Shown here one piece after another: positions 50,926 to 59,535 of a stretch of 64,000 nucleotides of DNA. Source of the DNA: Microvenator marinus (lineage in GTDB: Bacteria; Myxococcota_A; Bradymonadia; Bradymonadales; Bradymonadaceae); NCBI RefSeq assembly GCF_007993755.1, contig NZ_CP042467.1:2132001-2196000 (forward strand), in the 5' to 3' direction. Position numbers and translations under genes: made by a program. Numbering within the stretch: the first letter of the stretch is position 1; each line of letters starts with the position of its first letter. The notes below the pieces were generated by a model. It was not told the DNA's origin and ran no database searches. It saw only the letters and a program-made list of their open reading frames with translations.

Positions 50926-52344
50926 GTGAAACGCCCAATCTGCCTCGCACTCGCCCTTCTCTTCTCGCATAGCGCATTTGCCGATCCTTCGGTGCAGCTC
51001 GCCTCCGTAGAACCACCGAACGAGACCAAGCTCACCGATCTCGCTCAAAACAAACTGCTCTACACCACCTACTTCTACACCGCGGGAGAAGCCATCGTTC
51101 ACGGCTACGAAAAGGACACGGACGTAAGGATCGTGTCTCTCGCTGAAAACCGCACCATTTGGGAGGGAAGGGTCGGTGAAGGACAATCGCATAACGTTCC
51201 AACGGGCCAAGGTGTCTTCGCCTTCTTGGCCGACAAAAAGGCGTCCATCCTAGTTGGCACACCGTCTTCATGCACCGCGGTCGGCTATTACGTCCGAGAT
51301 ATCAACGGAAGCTTCACCGCGAAACGCTTCCTCACCGAGTTGCCATCGAGCGTCTTCGGAGCGGACAACCAACTGATTGTCTGGGCCTGGCAAGACACCG
51401 AAGTCACTATCAGTAACCTTTCCGCCGACAAAGAGATCAAACGCGCCAAGGTTAAAGCGGGCGAGAGATTGGTGCTCAACAACACGGACCTTGGGGCCCT
51501 GAACAGCCATATGCTCGATATTCAGTCGACTGGCGCGGTCTCCGTTCAAGTCTACTACGACCAGGGGTTTCACGTTCCTTCGATGGACGGACGTGTATCT
51601 GGCAAGATTTTCAGAACCTATGTCGGCTTGACCACGGAAGGCCACAACGACCTCAACCTGATTAACTACGGCCGAGACACCAAAGTACGTGTGAAGAATA
51701 TCGATACCGGCGAGAAGATCTGGGAAGGCAAACTCGCCTCGCAAGGGGTCAAGAATCTGAGGTTGAGCGGCGTGTATGTTCATATCGAGTCTGACGATGA
51801 AATCTCGGCGCTCGTGGCACCCTACAATTTCCAAGGATACGCACAACATCACTTTTCCGGTGGCCATGAAGGAACCGGAATCGAAACCAATTTCATCACC
51901 ACCACTAGCGAACAACTCTGGGTCTTCTCGTATTTTGACCAAAATCCGGTCCAGATTCTCTCTATGGATGACAAGGTTCTCTGGTCCGGCAATCTGAACG
52001 CGGGGCATGCCCAAGGCTATCACCCGGGCGCCGGAACCTACAAAATCAAGAGTCGCGAGGGCGTGTCTGTGATGGGCGGTTCAGCGGCTTGTGGGGCTGA
52101 GTACTCACCCGCTGGCGGGCTCTTTAGAATCGACGAGGAACTCTTTCAAGTCGCAGCGCAGATTGTCCAAGCACGGAAATCGGCGGCAAAGGCTGAGGGA
52201 CGTGAAATCTCCGAAGACGAACTCAACGCGCCTTTAAGCTCGTCCGAGCTAGAGAGGGCGGCGGAAGAAGTCGAGAAAAAGACGGGAAACAAGATGTCGC
52301 CGGCAGCCATCGACTCACGTATGAAGTCTATCCAGACTCACTAG
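50926..52344 (+). CDS. Exported protein with four beta modules (IgGFc-binding-like)
   Basis: This 472-residue protein has a signal peptide (cleaved near AFA-DPS). It contains four tandem modules of about 92 residues, each with a strand [DN]x[KDP]V[RTQ][IV] followed by x-W-x-G and a Gly-turn, starting near residues 65, 158, 252 and 341. The best are DTKVRVKNIDTGEKIWEGKL and DTDVRIVSLAENRTIWEGRV. The pattern recalls the IgGFc-binding N-terminal domain of deltaproteobacterial surface proteins. A C-terminal Glu/Lys-rich tail follows. GTG start with AAGGAG. Probably an adhesin or periplasmic scaffold; function inferred. Confidence 0.72.
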   Translation: MKRPICLALALLFSHSAFADPSVQLASVEPPNETKLTDLAQNKLLYTTYFYTAGEAIVHGYEKDTDVRIVSLAENRTIWEGRVGEGQSHNVPTGQGVFAFLADKKASILVGTPSSCTAVGYYVRDINGSFTAKRFLTELPSSVFGADNQLIVWAWQDTEVTISNLSADKEIKRAKVKAGERLVLNNTDLGALNSHMLDIQSTGAVSVQVYYDQGFHVPSMDGRVSGKIFRTYVGLTTEGHNDLNLINYGRDTKVRVKNIDTGEKIWEGKLASQGVKNLRLSGVYVHIESDDEISALVAPYNFQGYAQHHFSGGHEGTGIETNFITTTSEQLWVFSYFDQNPVQILSMDDKVLWSGNLNAGHAQGYHPGAGTYKIKSREGVSVMGGSAACGAEYSPAGGLFRIDEELFQVAAQIVQARKSAAKAEGREISEDELNAPLSSSELERAAEEVEKKTGNKMSPAAIDSRMKSIQTH

Positions 52345-52351
52345 ATTCAGC

Positions 52352-53554
52352 TCAAACTCTACGCCTCAGCTCAATAACGGCGTCATCCAAACCCTCCAAA
52401 GTCAGCGGGAACATCTTGAAGATATTCGCAATCACCCTGACCGTATAATAGCTAGCCCAATAGCGGGGCTCGTCGGGGTTTAACCAAACAGTCCTCGGAA
52501 TTTTTTCCGCAATTCGCTTGAGCCAGATGATGCCAGGGTCCAAGTCCCCGCCTTGGCGCGAGAAGTAGTAGTCAATTGCCCCATTCGAATCCATGAGCTC
52601 GTAAGGCGCCATCGCGGCATCGCCAACGATGATGCAGCGCCAGGTGCTGTCTACCTTCTTGAGGACTTCGGAGGTCTTGATCGCTTCACGACGTGCGATA
52701 TCGGTATAAAGCGTGCCGTAGGGGCAATTATGAAAATAGTAGCTCTCGAAATGCTTAAAATGAGACGCCTGATGCGCGGCTGAAAACAACAACGACGTGA
52801 GCTGCGAATAAGGTGTCATTGAACCGCCCACATCCATGAGAAGCAGGAGTTTGACCTCATTCTTTCTAGGTACGGTGAAAACGAGCTCGATTTCGCCAAA
52901 GTTTCGCGCTGTTTCGTCGATAGTTTCGTCCAGATCCAGCTCTTCTTCGCGCCCGTCTTTTGTCAGAATACGCAGGCGCTTTAGCGCCGTACCGAACTGC
53001 CGCACGTCTAGAACAAGGTCGTTTCGAAGGTTCTTAAAGCGTCGCTCGGTGGCCACCTGAACAGCTGAGCGATTGCCACCTTTGACGCCCACACGAATCC
53101 CTGCCGGATTGTAGCCCGAATGACCAAACGGACTTGTTCCGCCCGTACCTACCCACCTATTGCCGCCGTCGTGACGCTCGTCTTGCTCTTTGAGACGCTC
53201 TTCAAATCTTCTCCGAAGCTCATCTAAATCCAAATGCTCCAAGAGCGCCCGTTCTTCTTCGGTCAAGCCACGAAACGCAATCGGGTCCTCAAGCCAGTCG
53301 AGAAGTTCCTGATGGATATCCGCATCGAGAGCAGCCCAATCCACCGTGGCATCTTCGAAGAACTCGGCGAATGCGAGGTCCCATCGGTCATAGAGCTCGG
53401 GCTTCTTGACCAGAATACTCCGCGCAACCCCGTAGAAATGACTTAGGGAGTCTTCGGCGAGCCCGCCCTCAAGGGCCTCAAGTAAGGTCAAGAACTCTTG
53501 AAGCGAGACCGGAATCCCCCGTTCGCGCAGATGATAGAAGAACTCGACAAACAC
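52352..53554 (-). CDS. CoxE-like VWA domain protein
   Basis: This 400-residue VWA-containing CoxE-type protein is typically a partner of MoxR AAA+ ATPases in metal or cofactor insertion and complex maturation. The N-terminal half (EFFYHLRERGIPVSLQEFLTLLEAL) is characteristic, and the VWA domain begins LLLLMDVGGSMTPYS with MIDAS DxGxS instead of DxSxS. The GTG start abuts the MoxR stop (TGAGTG). No signal peptide, so it is cytoplasmic. It forms a three-gene leftward unit with MoxR and the cysteine-repeat lipoprotein. Confidence 0.88.
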   Translation of the reverse strand: MFVEFFYHLRERGIPVSLQEFLTLLEALEGGLAEDSLSHFYGVARSILVKKPELYDRWDLAFAEFFEDATVDWAALDADIHQELLDWLEDPIAFRGLTEEERALLEHLDLDELRRRFEERLKEQDERHDGGNRWVGTGGTSPFGHSGYNPAGIRVGVKGGNRSAVQVATERRFKNLRNDLVLDVRQFGTALKRLRILTKDGREEELDLDETIDETARNFGEIELVFTVPRKNEVKLLLLMDVGGSMTPYSQLTSLLFSAAHQASHFKHFESYYFHNCPYGTLYTDIARREAIKTSEVLKKVDSTWRCIIVGDAAMAPYELMDSNGAIDYYFSRQGGDLDPGIIWLKRIAEKIPRTVWLNPDEPRYWASYYTVRVIANIFKMFPLTLEGLDDAVIELRRRV

Positions 53555-54367
53555 TCAGACCCGCTTCTGAATCGCCTTCAGGTCAGCCTCTTTCTTGAGG
53601 AGGACGCCCAAGAAAGGGAAGGAGTTTCGCACCATGTCTTGGCTCAAGCCCGCGCGTTGCAGGGCAGAGAGCCAATCTACCAACTCACTGGTAGACGGCT
53701 TCTTTCGGACGTCCGGCTGTTCTCGCAACCAATAGAACTTGAGGAGCACCTGGGCCAAGAGTTCGTCTTCGATCTTGGGGAAGTGCACGTCGACGATTTG
53801 GCGCATCAGCTCCTGTGACGGGAACTCGATATAATGGAACACACAGCGCCTTAAGAAAGCGTCAGGCAGCTCTTTCTCGGCGTTTGAGGTGATGATAACC
53901 ACGGGCCGGTGTTTGGCCTCGATCGTCTCATTGGTCTCACGCACGTAAAAGCTCATCTCGTCTATTTCGCGAAGCAAATCGTTCGGGAACTCAAGGTCTG
54001 CCTTGTCGACCTCGTCAATCAGGAGGACCACACGCTCCGGGCTCGCGAACGCTTCGCCGAGCGGCCCCAACTTAATGTAGCGCCCGATATCGCTGACATC
54101 TCCGTCACCAAAACGACTGTCGTTCAGGCGTTGCACGGTGTCGTAGACGTAGAGGCCTTCCTGAGCTTTTGTGGTTGATTTGATATGCCACTTCAAGAGC
54201 GGCATTTTCAGGGCATCGGCTACGGCTCTAGCCAAAAGGGTCTTTCCAGTGCCCGGCTCACCACGAATCAGGAGCGGACGCTTTAGGGCCACAGACACGT
54301 TGACGGCATCGCGAAGCTCAGGGCTTGCGATGTAGGACTCGGTCCCATCGAATAGATTGAAGCTCAT
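53555..54367 (-). CDS. MoxR-family AAA+ ATPase
   Basis: This 270-residue AAA+ ATPase of the MoxR group has Walker A GEPGTGKT, Walker B LLIDEVDKAD, a sensor-1 TSNAEKELPDAFLRR, and a final KPSTSELVDWL sensor-2 region. Together with CoxE it should remodel a target complex. Start ATG 54367; an opening to 54508 runs back into the end of the upstream gene without homology. It follows the cysteine-rich gene by 16 bases. Cytoplasmic. A confident call. Confidence 0.92.
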   Translation of the reverse strand: MSFNLFDGTESYIASPELRDAVNVSVALKRPLLIRGEPGTGKTLLARAVADALKMPLLKWHIKSTTKAQEGLYVYDTVQRLNDSRFGDGDVSDIGRYIKLGPLGEAFASPERVVLLIDEVDKADLEFPNDLLREIDEMSFYVRETNETIEAKHRPVVIITSNAEKELPDAFLRRCVFHYIEFPSQELMRQIVDVHFPKIEDELLAQVLLKFYWLREQPDVRKKPSTSELVDWLSALQRAGLSQDMVRNSFPFLGVLLKKEADLKAIQKRV

Positions 54368-54383
54368 TAGAAATCCGTAAAAC

Positions 54384-57300
54384 TCAAGGATCGACGCAAG
54401 ACTGGTTCTGGCACTCTTGCGGAAACGGGCAATCCGCCGAATCCAAACACTCAACGCCGCGTTGGCATGTCCCTGCGATACAGAGCTCACCCACTCGGCA
54501 GTCAGCATTTAAGACGCACGACGAAGGCTGAGGATTCTCGCAGAATCCGAAATTGCACTCTTCGCCGGCCGGACAATCCGTGTCACGGCTGCAAACCGGT
54601 GCAGGGATGCTGAAGCATGCTCCTGCATAACACGATTGACCGGGAGGGCAGCTGGCATCGCTCGTACAACCACCGGCGTTGAGGCAGCGAGCGTTCACAC
54701 AGGTGCTCGGTGCCGGGCATTCGGAGTCGTTCTGGCAATACGGGCCCGGAATACAGCGGCCAGCCTGGCAATCAAATCCGTTTCGGCACTCCGCATCACT
54801 CTGACACACAAAGGGCTGGCAGTAGCCGAAATCACAACGTTGGTCCGCCGGACATTCGGCGTCTTGAGTACATTCAGCAGCCACGAGACAAACATTGTTT
54901 CGGCACTCGGTGGTAGGCGGGCAGTTTGCATCCGACTGACAGCCGGTTACTCGCTGACACTGGTCTCCGATACACGAGAAGCCGTTCGGACAATCGAATG
55001 TTGAGGAGCACGACACGGGTACAATGCAGGTTCCCGAGAAGATATCGCATTCTTCGCCCATGTTGCAGTCGGCATCTTGGCGACATTGCGGAGCTGTTTG
55101 ACAAAGGCCGAAGAGGCATTCCTCACCGGGGTCGCAATCGGCGACGGACGTGCACTGTTGCGGGCCAGCGGGCTCACACACGCCATTGACGCAAGATTCA
55201 TTTGCTGCGCAATCAGCATCAGATTGACACCCAAGCTGGACACATTGACCGTTGACGCACGCGCCATTTGGACAGTCGGCATCTACCTGACATTGATTCG
55301 GGTCGGGTTGACACTGACCGTTAATGCAAGGTCTTCCGTCTGGGCAGTCTAAATCGCTCATACACTGTGGTGGCGCCGGGAAACAGACGTCGTTGATGCA
55401 AGACTCGCCAGGGTCGCAATCAGAGTCCGTGGAGCATTCACCGACGAACTGACACTGGTAGTTAAGGCAGCGCTCACCCTGTCCACAATCCGAGTTCACG
55501 CGGCACTCGGGGGTAAACGGCAAACAGAATCCGAACTCACAAATCTGGTCGTTTGGACAATCGACGTCGGTGGAACAATTACCTGGTGGCAGTGGCACAC
55601 ACGCCCCTGCAATACACTGGAGGAAGCCTCCACAATCTGCATTGCTCTGGCAACCGTTTGGAACCATGCAAGTATTGTTCTGGCAGACCATGCCTGGAAG
55701 TGGGCAGTCCGAGTTGCTCTGACAGACAAGTGGTGGCGTGCAGCGTCCGGCAGCGCACATCCATGCGGGCGGACACTCTGCCGAGGTCATGCATGCGGTT
55801 GGAACGCAGTTATTGAGGTCACACCGCTCGCCTGGGCCACAGTCTTGGTCCAAAGAACACTCGGGTGCGGGTTGGCAGAAGAAGCCGTTACAAACCGCAC
55901 CCACCGGACAATCCGAGTCCACTGTGCATTGTCTGAAGTCCACACAGCGGTCATTCAGGCACGTGAACCCTGGCTGGCAATCTGAGGAGTCCGCGCACTC
56001 TACTGCGGGCTGGCATTGCCTCGAAATCGGCTCACACTCTTGGTTTGCCGGACAATCCGAGTCACGGCTACAACCATTCTGAGGCGCACAGAAGTTGTTG
56101 ACGCAGACCTCTCCGGCGCCACAATCCGCGTCGTTGACGCAATTGCCAGTGAAGACGCACTGACCGTCCACACAGACCTCGCCACCCGAGCAATCACCAT
56201 TAACCTGGCATTGTGGTGGCGGGGTGGTGCAGATGCCGTTGACGCATCGTTGTGATGGTGGGCAATTGATATCGCTCAGGCATTGCGAAGGCGGCTCGCA
56301 GCGGTCGTTCACGCAGCTCCAACCCTCGGGGCACAAGTCGTCCTGACATTGGAAGTTCGCCTCGCAACGGAATTGAACACAGGTTTCGTTTGGCGCACAC
56401 TCAGAGTCTGAGCGGCAATCACCCACGAAATAACAAGCGCCGTTGAGGCAGATTTCAGCAGGCCCACAATCGAGGTCCACCTGACATCCGCCATCGGGAA
56501 CACACGCGCCGTTGGCGCAACGCTCTCCAGGCAAACAATCGGAGTTTACCTGACACTCAGGATTGTCCACGCAGATTCCCTGAACGCACGAGGAGTTTGG
56601 CGGGCAGTCGATGTCTGAGAAGCAGTCGGGCATGCGAGGTGTACACATTCCGTTCAAGCAGAATTGGTCGGCCGGGCATTGATTGTCGGTCATGCACATT
56701 GGGGCGGGGATACAAGCGTTGTTCACGCACTGCTCAAATGGGCCGCAATCCTGGTCGGTTTCGCAACCTTCGAACACACATTGGTTGTCGTCACAGCGAC
56801 CACCCGGGCCACAATCCGTGTCTTGGATACACTCCAGAATTTCGCATTCAAAGTCTACACAACGGCCGCGTGGGCCACACTCGGCGTCCACCACACACTC
56901 GCCCGCAAACTCACACACACCTGCGTCTGTGCAGATGAAACCTTCTGGGCAAGGTCTGCCGTCTGCGCATTCGGTTGGAACTGGGAAGCACTGACCGTTT
57001 TCGCACGCGAAACCTTCGGGGCACTGGTCGTCGGACATGCATTGGTTCTGAGGGATACAGGCGTTTGCAATGCAGCTAAATCCGGCTGGGCAATCGATGT
57101 CCTCGCGGCATTCCACATCGGGCTGGCAGACGTTCTCAACGCAGATCAGGCGAGGGTCGAGACAGTCTGCGTCCTCGGTACACTGAACCGGAACACATTG
57201 ACCGTCCACACATAGTGCGGTCCCCGGGCAATCGGCATTCTCCTCACACACCGCTTCAACGCACTCACACCCATCACACGTTCCGCTCGGACACTCAGAG

Positions 57301-57749
57301 TCCTCGGAACACTCGCAGTTGTTGAAGCAAACACCGTCAATACACGCCTCATTCTCCGGGCAATCCAGGTCTTCTTCACACTCTGGCGTACAGACTCCCT
57401 CGATGCAGCTCGTGTTTGGCGGACATTCAGCATCATCCTCACATTCCGGACGCTCCACGCACTCACCGTCCTGGCAAACTTCGCCCACGTTGCAGTCGGA
57501 GTTGGATTCACAGACCTCGGGGACTTCCCCGTCGGTGCAGATCCCGTCTTCGCAAGTCTGCCCAGGGTCGCAGTCCGTCTCGTCAAAACAAAGGTCCGGA
57601 ACCGAGCAGAAGTTCGATACGCATTGCGAGCCCTCGCCGCATTCTGCGTCTGAAGAACATCTATCGACGAGCGCCAACTTGCCACAACTCAAGGTTGTAG
57701 CGAGCGCAAACAAAACGAGTGATAACCAACTAAATTTCAAGGACTTCAA
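54384..57749 (-). CDS. Giant lipoprotein of 47 cysteine-rich repeats
   Basis: This is a 1121-residue exported protein made of 47 tandem repeats of about 23 residues, each with four cysteines in the pattern C-x(3-5)-[DES]-C-x(4-7)-C-x(3-5)-C. It resembles the Dickkopf-N/EB-like modules found in deltaproteobacteria. A TTG at 57749 is the best start, five bases after GGAGG, giving a signal peptide ending in TLSC (Cys22), a weak lipobox. The upstream opening to 57875 has no signal. Repeats contain about 190 cysteines, so rigid disulfide-linked rods are likely. Same module type occurs twice in the VWA lipoprotein at 940. Operon with MoxR and CoxE. Surface structure or adhesin suspected. Confidence 0.78.
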   Translation of the reverse strand: MKSLKFSWLSLVLFALATTLSCGKLALVDRCSSDAECGEGSQCVSNFCSVPDLCFDETDCDPGQTCEDGICTDGEVPEVCESNSDCNVGEVCQDGECVERPECEDDAECPPNTSCIEGVCTPECEEDLDCPENEACIDGVCFNNCECSEDSECPSGTCDGCECVEAVCEENADCPGTALCVDGQCVPVQCTEDADCLDPRLICVENVCQPDVECREDIDCPAGFSCIANACIPQNQCMSDDQCPEGFACENGQCFPVPTECADGRPCPEGFICTDAGVCEFAGECVVDAECGPRGRCVDFECEILECIQDTDCGPGGRCDDNQCVFEGCETDQDCGPFEQCVNNACIPAPMCMTDNQCPADQFCLNGMCTPRMPDCFSDIDCPPNSSCVQGICVDNPECQVNSDCLPGERCANGACVPDGGCQVDLDCGPAEICLNGACYFVGDCRSDSECAPNETCVQFRCEANFQCQDDLCPEGWSCVNDRCEPPSQCLSDINCPPSQRCVNGICTTPPPQCQVNGDCSGGEVCVDGQCVFTGNCVNDADCGAGEVCVNNFCAPQNGCSRDSDCPANQECEPISRQCQPAVECADSSDCQPGFTCLNDRCVDFRQCTVDSDCPVGAVCNGFFCQPAPECSLDQDCGPGERCDLNNCVPTACMTSAECPPAWMCAAGRCTPPLVCQSNSDCPLPGMVCQNNTCMVPNGCQSNADCGGFLQCIAGACVPLPPGNCSTDVDCPNDQICEFGFCLPFTPECRVNSDCGQGERCLNYQCQFVGECSTDSDCDPGESCINDVCFPAPPQCMSDLDCPDGRPCINGQCQPDPNQCQVDADCPNGACVNGQCVQLGCQSDADCAANESCVNGVCEPAGPQQCTSVADCDPGEECLFGLCQTAPQCRQDADCNMGEECDIFSGTCIVPVSCSSTFDCPNGFSCIGDQCQRVTGCQSDANCPPTTECRNNVCLVAAECTQDAECPADQRCDFGYCQPFVCQSDAECRNGFDCQAGRCIPGPYCQNDSECPAPSTCVNARCLNAGGCTSDASCPPGQSCYAGACFSIPAPVCSRDTDCPAGEECNFGFCENPQPSSCVLNADCRVGELCIAGTCQRGVECLDSADCPFPQECQNQSCVDP

Positions 57750-57873
57750 AGGTGCCTCCGCCGCGCCTAATTCGGGAGTCGAGCCATACCTCTCCACGCT
57801 AGCATAAGTCTTTGCAGACTTCGAGAACTTCGCTCGACTTGATGCATTCGTGTATCTACGCCAAAGTTCGGGC

Positions 57874-58743
57874 ATGGAACTCTCTCAGCTTCAAACATTT
57901 TTGGTGATTGCGCGCGAAGGCCAAATGACACGGGCAGCGAGCGTCCTGCACCTGACGCAACCTGCTCTAAGTGCGCAACTTTCCAAGCTCGAAGAAGAAC
58001 TGGGAGGCCCACTTTTTGACCGCACACCTCGTGGCATGACGCTCACGCACGCGGGAGAGGTCTTCAAGCCCTTTGCGGAAGAAGCTCTCGGGCGCCTCAA
58101 AGACGGTGAACGGGCGCTGCGAGAACTTCGGGGTTTGGAGGCTGGAAATCTAGCCGTCGGGGGTGGTGCTACAGCCACAACCTATCTACTTCCCCCCGTC
58201 TTGGCGCAGTTTCACGAGGCGCACCCTGGTTTGCAGCTCTTCGTCAGAGAACAGGCGAGTAGCGGGGTTATCGACGCGGTGATTTCCGGGGAATTGGACC
58301 TTGGAATCGTCACACTCGGGAGCGGAGAGCGGCCACCAGAGCCACTGACCATGGCGCGTTGGGTCGAGGACGAGCTCGTCTTGGTGGTGCCGCCCGGACA
58401 CTCGTTCGAGGGGCGCGAGACCTATGAATGGAAGGATCTGAACAACCTGCCCTTGGTACTCTTTGAAGCCGGCTCGGCCGTGCGAATGCTCATCGACACC
58501 CGGCTTCAGGCAGAGGGCACCCGGCCCGAAATCGTCATGGAATTGCGGTCCATTGAGACCATCAAGCAAATGGTGGCTCAGGGGATTGGCGCCGGGTTTG
58601 TATCGAGATTTGCATTGAGTGAGACCACCAAGGGAATCCGCGCCAAACGAGACGCTATCAAGCGAGAGCTCGCGATAGTCTGGCGCGTGGACAGAAGCCT
58701 AAATCCAGCGGCGGCTGCGTTTATTCAGGTACTGACGGCTTGA
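57874..58743 (+). CDS. LysR-family transcriptional regulator
   Basis: This 289-residue LysR-type regulator has a winged helix-turn-helix at about residues 17-36 (MTRAASVLHLTQPALSAQLSKLE) and an effector domain in the C-terminal 200 residues, resembling CysB/CbbR-like members. It is divergent from the cysteine-repeat lipoprotein, with 124 bases between the starts, so it may regulate that gene and itself. Its last 23 bases overlap the convergent pentaheme cytochrome gene. Inducer unknown. Confidence 0.9.
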   Translation: MELSQLQTFLVIAREGQMTRAASVLHLTQPALSAQLSKLEEELGGPLFDRTPRGMTLTHAGEVFKPFAEEALGRLKDGERALRELRGLEAGNLAVGGGATATTYLLPPVLAQFHEAHPGLQLFVREQASSGVIDAVISGELDLGIVTLGSGERPPEPLTMARWVEDELVLVVPPGHSFEGRETYEWKDLNNLPLVLFEAGSAVRMLIDTRLQAEGTRPEIVMELRSIETIKQMVAQGIGAGFVSRFALSETTKGIRAKRDAIKRELAIVWRVDRSLNPAAAAFIQVLTA

Positions 58744-59446
58744 CCGAAAACGCATGAGATTTATGGGTTTTTCGCGTTGAAACCGTACCGTGCGGTCCGT
58801 CGACCTCCGGCACATGACACGTACTGCACGCCGTCTGAGGAGATTCCTTTGAAGCCTTGCAATGTGGCACCTGGTGCGGACTTCCCAACTCTGAGTGACA
58901 GGCGAGACAGAGAGTCTTTCCGTCTTTGATTTCGGGGAGCGCATCGCCTGTGTTGTGAACCGGTGACGCATTAGGAATCACGTCACGCCCACTCCTGAAC
59001 TTTCCGGGTTCAGCCCATTTGATGGCCTCGGAGCCAACCTTGCCTGACTCAAGGTGCACCGCTTCCACATTATGGCAAGCCGCACACGAGACTCCCTGCG
59101 TCGCGATGTATGAGTCGGGCTCGTCGGGCGCCCGAGGCGCATGACACGTCGAACACTCGGTGATCGCTTTTGGGTTCTCTTGCGAGATTTCCGCGAGCTT
59201 CGTTTGATAGACGGCATTCTTCGAGTGGTGCGATCGGCTGTGGACCGATTGACTCCATTCCTTAAAAACGGCGCCATGACACGGCGCGCACTGAACCGGA
59301 TCGTCTGTATCAACAAGGACTTCCTTGTCTTGAACTTGCGCGGCTCTCAGAGGCTTAGGGGCATGGGCCTCCTCTTTTTTGCACCCACAAACAACCAGGA
59401 AACTAAGAAAGAGAAACAAGACACGAGCACCACAGACATCAATCAT
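58721..59446 (-). CDS. Pentaheme cytochrome c lipoprotein
   Basis: This 241-residue protein has five CxxCH heme-c motifs (CAPCH, CSTCH, CAACH, CLACH, CSTCH) with extra distal His residues. The N-terminal signal ends VCGC, implying a lipidated, periplasm- or surface-facing cytochrome. It resembles the cytochrome c554/NapC-like multiheme group. Start ATG 59446 after GGTGG; a slightly longer opening to 59473 exists. It sits convergent to LysR and divergent from acnA. Electron-transfer role likely; partner unknown. Confidence 0.85.
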   Translation of the reverse strand: MIDVCGARVLFLFLSFLVVCGCKKEEAHAPKPLRAAQVQDKEVLVDTDDPVQCAPCHGAVFKEWSQSVHSRSHHSKNAVYQTKLAEISQENPKAITECSTCHAPRAPDEPDSYIATQGVSCAACHNVEAVHLESGKVGSEAIKWAEPGKFRSGRDVIPNASPVHNTGDALPEIKDGKTLCLACHSELGSPHQVPHCKASKESPQTACSTCHVPEVDGPHGTVSTRKTHKSHAFSVKPSVPE

Positions 59447-59535
59447 TTTTATACCACCAATAGCTTTAATCAATTTTCATTATCGAAAGCCGTGATTACA
59501 CTCACTATCGGTACAATAACCAACGGAGCAAGCAT

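Noticed and set aside
54368-54508. Longer N-terminus for the MoxR protein
   Set aside because: It would run back through the end of the upstream gene; ATG 54367 matches family starts.
54384-57749. Possible CRISPR-like or satellite DNA because of regular spacing
   Set aside because: The periodicity is of codons for cysteine modules with variable DNA sequence, in one open frame.
54636-57807. Many open frames on the plus strand opposite the cysteine-repeat gene
   Set aside because: They come from the biased codon use of the repeats, lack starts with ribosome sites and show no family features.
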